Assembly (NCBI GenBank): GCA_022843585.1
Contig: JALHNJ010000001.1
Location: forward strand, 1,240,001-1,304,000
Source of the DNA: Chitinophagaceae bacterium
GTDB lineage: Bacteria > Bacteroidota > Bacteroidia > Chitinophagales > Chitinophagaceae
Direction: 5' to 3'
DNA: 64,000 bases
The notes under the pieces were generated by a model. The model searched no databases. It saw nothing but the letters and a program-made list of their open reading frames with translations, and was not told the origin of the DNA. A program made the translations under genes and the position numbers. Of this stretch, positions 59,002 to 64,000 are shown one piece after another (the first letter of the stretch is position 1; the number at the start of each line of letters is the position of its first letter).

Positions 59002-59991
59002 ATGGATAAAGGGAAAACAATTTTGTTAACGGGTGCTGCCGGGTTTATCGGTAGCTACCTCCTTGGCTATATTAATAAAAAAGGATTTGCCAATATCGTT
59101 ATAGTAGATGATTTTAGCGAAGAAGACAAATGGTTCAATTTCGATGCGAAGCAATTTTCGGCAAAAGTAGAAAGAGAAGATTTGTTCGCCTGGTTAAAAG
59201 AGACGGATACGAATATTGATTTTGTTTTTCACCTAGGCGCAAGAACAGATACTACGGAGTTTGATTATGCTGTGCATGAAAAATTGAATGTTGAGTATTC
59301 AAAAAATATTTGGAATTATTGTGTTGAAAAAAATATTCCATTAGTGTATGCATCCTCTGCCGCCACCTATGGGAACGGTGAATTGGGTTATAAAGACAGT
59401 CATGATATAGTTGAGCAACTACAACCCTTAAATCCTTACGGGGTTTCAAAAAACGAATTTGATAAGTGGGCGTTGAAACAATCAACACAACCACCTTTTT
59501 GGGCAGGATTGAAATTCTTCAATGTATATGGCCCGAATGAATATCACAAAGGAAGAATGGCAAGTATGGTTTTTCATGGATACAATCAGATCCAAAAAAC
59601 CGGAAAAGTAAAACTTTTTAAATCACACCATCCGGATTTTAAGGATGGCGAACAGCTACGGGATTTTATTTATGTAGAAGATGTAGCAGCAGTTTGTTAT
59701 TGGCTCATGGAAAATGCTGGCGAAACTGTTGCATCAGGTTTATATAATCTTGGTACAGGTAAAGGAAGAGCTTTTAAAGATCTGATCACAGCAATTTTTG
59801 AAAGTTTGAATAAGCAACCAACTATTGAATATATAGATATACCGGAAGATATCCGTGACAAGTACCAATATTTTACAGAAGCTGATATGACCAAATTGCG
59901 GAATGCTGGTTACAACAGTAGCTTCCACACCTTAGAAGAAGGTGTTGCAGATTATGTAACAAATTATTTGAAGAAAAAGGAGTTCTACTAA
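59002..59991 (+). CDS. hldD: ADP-glyceromanno-heptose 6-epimerase
   Basis: A 329-residue short-chain epimerase that converts ADP-D-glycero-mannoheptose to the L-glycero form used in LPS inner core. NAD(P)-binding TGAAGFIGSYL starts it; VFHLGARTDTTE, YASSAATYG and the catalytic NPYGVSKNEFD (Tyr-x3-Lys) follow, with FFNVYGPNEYHKGRMASM and HPDFKDGEQLRDFIYVEDV, the block that marks HldD. The ATG follows the purL stop with no gap, so translation is probably coupled, though the two pathways are unrelated. No other heptose gene is close. Confidence 0.95.
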   Translation: MDKGKTILLTGAAGFIGSYLLGYINKKGFANIVIVDDFSEEDKWFNFDAKQFSAKVEREDLFAWLKETDTNIDFVFHLGARTDTTEFDYAVHEKLNVEYSKNIWNYCVEKNIPLVYASSAATYGNGELGYKDSHDIVEQLQPLNPYGVSKNEFDKWALKQSTQPPFWAGLKFFNVYGPNEYHKGRMASMVFHGYNQIQKTGKVKLFKSHHPDFKDGEQLRDFIYVEDVAAVCYWLMENAGETVASGLYNLGTGKGRAFKDLITAIFESLNKQPTIEYIDIPEDIRDKYQYFTEADMTKLRNAGYNSSFHTLEEGVADYVTNYLKKKEFY

Positions 59992-60026
59992 TAAATAAAG
60001 GAGTGATTGCTCACCCCTTTATTTGA
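59992..60026. terminator. Bidirectional terminator hldD/fasciclin gene
   Basis: AAATAAAGG-A-GTGA pairs with TCAC-C-CCTTTATTT around TTGC, flanked by A/T on both sides. It lies between the convergent hldD and fasciclin-domain genes. Confidence 0.65.
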
Positions 60027-60055
60027 AATATTCAAACCACCGAATATTAAACGAA

Positions 60056-60658
60056 TTATTTTTTCGGCATCAACACAGCATCAATTACATAAGTAACGCC
60101 GTTGCTTGAAATAACATCAGCAATGGTAATATTTGCAACACCGCCTTTTGCATCTGTAACAGTCCACTTGCCATCTTTATAGCCAATGGTCAATTCATCG
60201 CCTTGTACAGTTTTTACTTTTTGACCATCTTTTAAATCAGTTGATTTAAAACCACCTGCTACTACATGATAGGTAAGGATACCTGCAAGAGCAGCTTTAT
60301 TTTCTGGCTTTAATAAATTGTCAACTGTACCTGCTGGTAATTTGTTGAAAGCTTCATTAGTTGGTGCAAAAACAGTGAAAGGTCCGGCACTTTTTAATGT
60401 CTCTACTAAATCAGCCGCTTTTACTGCAGCTACTAATGTGGTATGATCAGCAGAACCAGCTGCATTATCTACAATGTCTTTTGATGCTACCATGTTAGCT
60501 CCGCCTACCATAACACCTTTTTCTTCTTCCATTTTTGGTTCTTCCATTGTAACTGTGTCAGTGGTAGTTTTATCAGTTTTGGCCTCATTGTTACAGGCAA
60601 CAAAAATGGAAGAGCTGATTGCTGCTACTGCCAGGAAAGAGAATAAATTCTTTTGCAT
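60056..60658 (-). CDS. Fasciclin-domain lipoprotein
   Basis: A 200-residue lipoprotein (lipobox IFVAC, Cys22) with an acidic linker (about 25-50) and one fasciclin (FAS1) domain. The domain has HTTLVAAVKAADLVETL at its start, the H1 motif GPFTVFAPTNEAFNKLP, and the H2 motif SNGVTYVIDAVLMP at the end. FAS1 proteins are adhesion-like binding proteins of the cell surface. I take the ATG at 60658 because it opens the signal peptide; an earlier ATG at 60718 adds 20 residues. Confidence 0.93.
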   Translation of the reverse strand: MQKNLFSFLAVAAISSSIFVACNNEAKTDKTTTDTVTMEEPKMEEEKGVMVGGANMVASKDIVDNAAGSADHTTLVAAVKAADLVETLKSAGPFTVFAPTNEAFNKLPAGTVDNLLKPENKAALAGILTYHVVAGGFKSTDLKDGQKVKTVQGDELTIGYKDGKWTVTDAKGGVANITIADVISSNGVTYVIDAVLMPKK

Positions 60659-60880
60659 AACTATTTTTTGGTTTTTTGTTACCGGGGAGTTTAGCTGGTA
60701 AGCTAATTTGTGATTCACCCAGTAGTAGTTGAATAATGTTCTAACTACGTATGGCAGGCCGGTTTGGTTTTAATAAATAAATATTTAATTTTTTTGTGGA
60801 GGATAAAGCTTATTCAGCATCTTATACGCTAAACAAGAAAGAACAAAGCAGGGTTCTTTATCTTTACCAAAATAAGAAAT

Positions 60881-61675
60881 ATGGGTAAAAAGATTGCAAT
60901 AATTGGAGGAGGAAACCTCGGAACTGCAATAGCGGAAGGGTTGTTGAAAAGCAAATTCAGCAAACCTTCAGAAATTATTATCACTAAAAGAAACATTTCT
61001 ACGCTTACATCGCTGGCCGAAAAAAAGGTGACTGTAACAGATGATAATATTGCGGCAGCTAAAAAAAGTGAGATAATAATTCTCGCTGTAAAACCATTTC
61101 AGATAAGCGAAGTGCTTAATAATATAAAAAATGAATTGGGAAGTAATAAAATTCTTGTATCTGTTGTAACAGGAGTTACAATGAGTGATATAAGAAGTAT
61201 TGTTGGCGATAAAATTTCTATTTTCCGGGCTATGCCTAATACTGCGATTGCAATACAGCAAAGCATGACATGTGTTTGCAGTGATAAGGTTAATAGCACA
61301 GAAATAAAATATGTGCATGATTTATTTAAGAATCTTGGTTTAGTGGTGACAATTGATGAAAAACTGATGGAAGCAGCCACTATACTTGGTGCCTGCGGCA
61401 CTGCGTATGCTATGCGTTATATCCGGGCCAATATCCAGGGGGGCATTGAAATAGGATTTGATGCGGCTACTGCGTCTATAATTGCGGCTCAAACGGTTAA
61501 AGGTGCAGCTGAATTATTGTTACAAAATGGCTCTCATCCCGAACAGGAAATTGATAAAGTAACTACTCCCAAAGGCTGTACCATTGCAGGTTTGAACGAA
61601 ATGGAACACCAGGGTTTTAGCTCATCACTTATAAGAGGCATAATGACCAGTTATAGAAAAATAGCCAAAGATTAA
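60881..61675 (+). CDS. proC: Pyrroline-5-carboxylate reductase
   Basis: Last step of proline synthesis: P5C plus NAD(P)H to proline. The 264-residue length is normal. The Rossmann motif KKIAIIGGGNLGTAIAEGL starts the protein; IILAVKPFQI and SVVTGVTMSDI follow, IFRAMPNTAIAIQQSMT marks the substrate region, and the C-terminal helical domain ends with the signature TTPKGCTIAGLNEMEHQGF. Monocistronic; the Cys/His-repeat lipoprotein starts 80 bases after it. Confidence 0.96.
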   Translation: MGKKIAIIGGGNLGTAIAEGLLKSKFSKPSEIIITKRNISTLTSLAEKKVTVTDDNIAAAKKSEIIILAVKPFQISEVLNNIKNELGSNKILVSVVTGVTMSDIRSIVGDKISIFRAMPNTAIAIQQSMTCVCSDKVNSTEIKYVHDLFKNLGLVVTIDEKLMEAATILGACGTAYAMRYIRANIQGGIEIGFDAATASIIAAQTVKGAAELLLQNGSHPEQEIDKVTTPKGCTIAGLNEMEHQGFSSSLIRGIMTSYRKIAKD

Positions 61676-61755
61676 TTTGCATCAATAGTGCAGAAATGGA
61701 TTTTATCTACCAGCAGAATCAGTTTATTTTTAGGATAACTAAATTGTTTTTGTTT

Positions 61756-62094
61756 ATGAAAAAGCTACTCTCCTCTATTTTGATTCTTGCTGCCTTGAGC
61801 ATTACGGCTTGCAAAGATGAAAAGAAGGATGACAAAACAGATGCTACTACTCCTGAAAAAGTAGAAGCAACTACTCAACCTGCTGCGGCTCAAATTGCTG
61901 GAGCTGTCGCTCATGTCTGTGGTGCTGATTGCAAAGATGGCAATCATGTCTATGCACATACTGAGGTTGGGCACACTTGCACAGATGCTTGTGGAACTGC
62001 ACATACCTGCGGTGCTGATTGCAAAGATGGCAATCACCTGTATGCACATGGTGAAAGCGGCCATACTTGCACAGATGCTTGTGTAAAAATGTAA
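61756..62094 (+). CDS. Small lipoprotein with two Cys/His metal-ligand repeats
   Basis: A 112-residue lipoprotein (lipobox SITAC, Cys19) with a charged linker (KDEKKDDKTDATTPEKVE) and two near-identical 27-residue repeats at residues 53-79 and 83-109. Each repeat reads C-x3-C-x4-H-x3-H-x4-H-x-C-x3-C and starts with H-x-C, giving four Cys and four His: HVCGADCKDGNHVY and HTCGADCKDGNHLY. Such spacing suggests zinc, copper or nickel binding in the periplasm or at the outer membrane. The DNA of the two units is also very similar, so the duplication is fairly recent. The ATG at 61756 is chosen because it opens the signal; 61696 adds 20 residues. Confidence 0.85.
   Translation: MKKLLSSILILAALSITACKDEKKDDKTDATTPEKVEATTQPAAAQIAGAVAHVCGADCKDGNHVYAHTEVGHTCTDACGTAHTCGADCKDGNHLYAHGESGHTCTDACVKM
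61912..62082 (+). repeat. Tandem in-frame duplication in the Cys/His lipoprotein gene
   Basis: Two 81-base units (61912-61992 and 62002-62082) separated by 9 bases share the run GGTGCTGATTGCAAAGATGG and most of the rest. The differences are largely silent or at non-ligand residues. Confidence 0.8.
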
Positions 62095-62112
62095 AGAACG
62101 ATTTTAATTTTT

Positions 62113-62147
62113 AAGCCGGAATTGCATTTTGCAATTCCGGCTTTTTT
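62113..62147. terminator. Bidirectional terminator
   Basis: AAGCCGGAATTGC pairs perfectly with GCAATTCCGGCTT around ATTTT and ends in a T-run. It follows the Cys/His lipoprotein gene and precedes the convergent amidohydrolase stop. Confidence 0.85.
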
Positions 62148-62158
62148 ATTTAGCAGGT

Positions 62159-63436
62159 TTATTTTTTATACACCACACCATCTTTCATCACAAAAATAAC
62201 TTTCCCAAAAACTTTTGGATCTTTTAAGGGGTCACCATCCACTGCAACTATATCTGCCAACTTTCCAATTTCGATACTTCCTAGTTTATCTTTTTCTCCT
62301 AACAAATCAGCTGCGTTAATAGTGGCAGATTTTATAGCTTCCATTGCCGGCATTCCTGCTTCTATCATATGAGAAAATTCAAGCCAGTTCATTCCGTGTT
62401 TATACACCCCGGCATCCGTTCCAAAAGCGATCTTTACACCGGCTTTATAAGCTTTGGCAAATGTGGCTTTTATTTTTGGTCCGATCTCCAATGCTTTAGG
62501 AGTAACTAATTCTGGATAATACCCCGGCTTTTTTGCCGAGTCCGCTACCGCTGCGCCAGCGGTAAGGGTAGGCACATACCAGGTTCCATATTGTTTAAAT
62601 AATGCAATGGCTTCATCATCCATATTTGTTCCATGCTCTATGGAATTAACTCCAGCTCGTATAGCTCTTTTCATTCCTTCTGCACCATGTGCATGCACAG
62701 CTACTTTAAATCCATAATCTTTTGCAGTTTCAACAATGGCTTTTATTTCGTCTTCTGTAAATTGTGGATTGCTTGAACTTTTGGCAACGCTTAATACACC
62801 ACCCGTCGCAGTAATTTTTATTAGATCACTTCCTTCTTTGTAGCGTTGACGAACTGCCTGCCTGCATTCATCTGCTCCGTTTGCTACAGCATTTGCTGGT
62901 CCCGGGTCTCCCATCAAATCTGCCCGAAAGCCATTGGTAGGATCTGCATGTCCGCCTGTAGTAGCAATTGATTTTCCTGCTGTGTAAACTCTTGGGCCTT
63001 TAATAATTCCTTTGTTAATAGCATTTCGTAATGAAATATTTACACCCGTACCGCCAAGATCTCTTACGGTTGTAAAGCCAGTCATTAATGTTACTTCCGA
63101 AAATTTTACAGAGAGGTATGCATAATCAGCTGGATTGTATGTAAAGTTTTCCATGTACCGGTTAGGATTTGTTTCATGTTCCATATGTACATGCATATCA
63201 ATCCAGCCGGGGGTAACTGTTTTTGTTTTAAGGTCAATTGCTTGGTCATTTGCACCTGGGTTTAAATATCCATTCTCTACAGCCACTATTTTGTTTTTTT
63301 CAACTACAATAGTCATAGCTTTTTTTGGCTCATTTGATATGCCATCAATCAATGTGCCGCACCAGATATATGTTTTTTGAGCTTGCGTAACAGCAAAAAC
63401 GCAGAGGCTAAAAGCAGCTACAAATATTTTCTTCAT
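62159..63436 (-). CDS. Exported amidohydrolase family protein
   Basis: A 425-residue metal-dependent amidohydrolase with a signal peptide (1-19, cut at AVTQAQ). The TIM-barrel metal site: PGWIDMHVHMEHE (HxH), KVAVHAHGAEG, NSIEHGTNM, and FGTDAGVYKHG (Asp). It starts with the outer beta-domain TYIWCGTLIDG and ends KVIFVMKDGVVYK, as in imidazolonepropionase-like and Xaa-Pro dipeptidase/prolidase-like amidohydrolases. Export suggests hydrolysis of dipeptides or cyclic imides in the periplasm. The substrate is unknown. Confidence 0.9.
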   Translation of the reverse strand: MKKIFVAAFSLCVFAVTQAQKTYIWCGTLIDGISNEPKKAMTIVVEKNKIVAVENGYLNPGANDQAIDLKTKTVTPGWIDMHVHMEHETNPNRYMENFTYNPADYAYLSVKFSEVTLMTGFTTVRDLGGTGVNISLRNAINKGIIKGPRVYTAGKSIATTGGHADPTNGFRADLMGDPGPANAVANGADECRQAVRQRYKEGSDLIKITATGGVLSVAKSSSNPQFTEDEIKAIVETAKDYGFKVAVHAHGAEGMKRAIRAGVNSIEHGTNMDDEAIALFKQYGTWYVPTLTAGAAVADSAKKPGYYPELVTPKALEIGPKIKATFAKAYKAGVKIAFGTDAGVYKHGMNWLEFSHMIEAGMPAMEAIKSATINAADLLGEKDKLGSIEIGKLADIVAVDGDPLKDPKVFGKVIFVMKDGVVYKK

Positions 63437-63494
63437 TCTACAATTGTTGAAATACTAAAATAATGCAATTGAACTTTAGTTTGTAATTTATGGT

Positions 63495-63866
63495 ATGAAA
63501 TCAACCATTCTATTAGTTGGAAGTATAGGCTTCTTTTTTACTGCAATAAATTGCAGTAGCAGGCAAGAGGAGTTTACCGATCGCAAATTTATAATTGACA
63601 GTAAAAAGACAGTTAAAATAAAGGAACTTGATCTATCTATTACTAATGATGGATGTGGCCGGGAATGGGTGGGAGATATGGAAAAACCGTATTGCGACTT
63701 AAAAATTAAATTCAAGGATTCTACTTTTTCGGCCGGGCGGGATTTTAAGCCTATTCGCTTCCGAAATATCGAAATTGAAGTGGACAAAATGAATCCCTGG
63801 AGTAAAGAGGAGGATAGTATTGCGCCGGGTGGATGTAGTGTGTGGATTAGGCGGCTAGTTAAATGA
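63495..63866 (+). CDS. Small lipoprotein of unknown function
   Basis: A 123-residue lipoprotein (lipobox TAINC, Cys20) with a beta-rich mature part and paired Cys in DGCGREW, EKPYCDLK and GGCSVWIRR. No family recognised. The opposite-strand frame at 63488-63931 is a shadow without a signal or motif. It is divergent from the amidohydrolase gene. The last 134 bases of the window after it hold no complete gene; an ATG at 63991 could start another gene off the edge. Confidence 0.65.
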   Translation: MKSTILLVGSIGFFFTAINCSSRQEEFTDRKFIIDSKKTVKIKELDLSITNDGCGREWVGDMEKPYCDLKIKFKDSTFSAGRDFKPIRFRNIEIEVDKMNPWSKEEDSIAPGGCSVWIRRLVK

Positions 63867-64000
63867 TAATCTTGTAATAAGTGCCGCCATTCTTTATAAA
63901 CAAATCTTCTTTTCCACTTGATTTTTATCAACTGTGGATATGAAATTTTATATCGCTTTAGGAGAGACCGGAAATTTCTTTTAGCTTTACATGACCTCCC

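Noticed and set aside
63488-63931. 147-residue minus-strand frame at the right edge
   Set aside because: Antisense to a small lipoprotein gene that has a clear lipobox and paired Cys; the minus frame has neither signal nor motif.
1-64000. tRNA, rRNA, CRISPR, prophage, integrase or toxin-antitoxin genes
   Set aside because: I scanned for typical motifs and neighbourhoods by eye and saw none. The MORN protein's usual 'antitoxin' label is not supported by any partner toxin.

Overview
The window looks like an ordinary stretch of chromosome from a Bacteroidota bacterium, most likely of the Chitinophagaceae or close to it. The supports are: low G+C DNA; many exported proteins with short signal peptides ending in AQ or in a lipobox Cys; a T9SS-type C-terminal sorting domain (33271-34881); promoters of the Bacteroidota type (TTTG, then TAnnTTTG) with few Shine-Dalgarno sequences; type III glutamine synthetase; the HupE/UreJ - M1 peptidase - DUF6702 neighbourhood; and DUF4476, FISUMP-like and BlaI/M56 genes. 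I saw no rRNA, tRNA, CRISPR array, transposase, integrase or phage gene, and the genus cannot be told from this sequence.

Layout. 0-1.2 kb: the N-terminus of a FISUMP-like lipoprotein and a GIY-YIG/DUF4357 protein, followed by a repeat-bearing gap. 1.5-6.8 kb: carA, an exported protein, aroQ, an acetyl-CoA hydrolase/CoA-transferase family gene and a membrane-anchored trypsin-like protease. 6.8-11.5 kb: a large BNR/sortilin-like exported protein, a MORN-type protein, a small exported protein and an exported esterase. 11.7-18.1 kb: two tandem M1 peptidase paralogues behind a HupE/UreJ-like membrane protein, with a DUF6702 gene divergent from them. 18.1-24.7 kb: a CNNM/CBS protein, a PAP2 phosphatase, an LTA-synthase-like sulfatase-fold enzyme, a methyltransferase and glmM. 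24.7-29.2 kb: a lipoprotein and a three-subunit periplasmic molybdenum hydroxylase (PaoABC type). 29.3-33.2 kb: a cysteine desulfurase, a BlaI/M56 pair with visible operators, and a mini-PspC protein. 33.2-44.4 kb: a T9SS cargo protein, aconitase, a five-repeat DUF4476 protein, an exported cyanophycinase-like enzyme, a peptidoglycan amidase, several small exported proteins, a serine hydrolase and ubiX. 44.4-49.9 kb: a candidate small RNA, a DPP-IV-type S9 peptidase, an alpha-oxoamine synthase and an M19 dipeptidase. 50-56.7 kb: two small proteins, a GHL10 lipoprotein, glnN and a polytopic membrane protein. 56.7-64 kb: purL-hldD, a fasciclin lipoprotein, proC, a Cys/His-repeat lipoprotein, an amidohydrolase and a small lipoprotein.

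Most genes are monocistronic or in short runs, and many convergent pairs share hairpin terminators. The shared theme is cell-envelope work: protein and peptide breakdown (two M1, S9, M19, an S1-like protease), peptidoglycan and glycan handling (amidase, GHL10, glmM, hldD, LTA-synthase-like), and small exported proteins of unknown role. The parts I find least explained are the HupE/M1/M1/DUF6702 module with its 86-bp gene overlap, the small lipoprotein with two near-identical Cys/His metal-ligand repeats, the DUF4476 pentad, a candidate orphan small RNA with a strong terminator, and a set of palindromic dispersed repeats.
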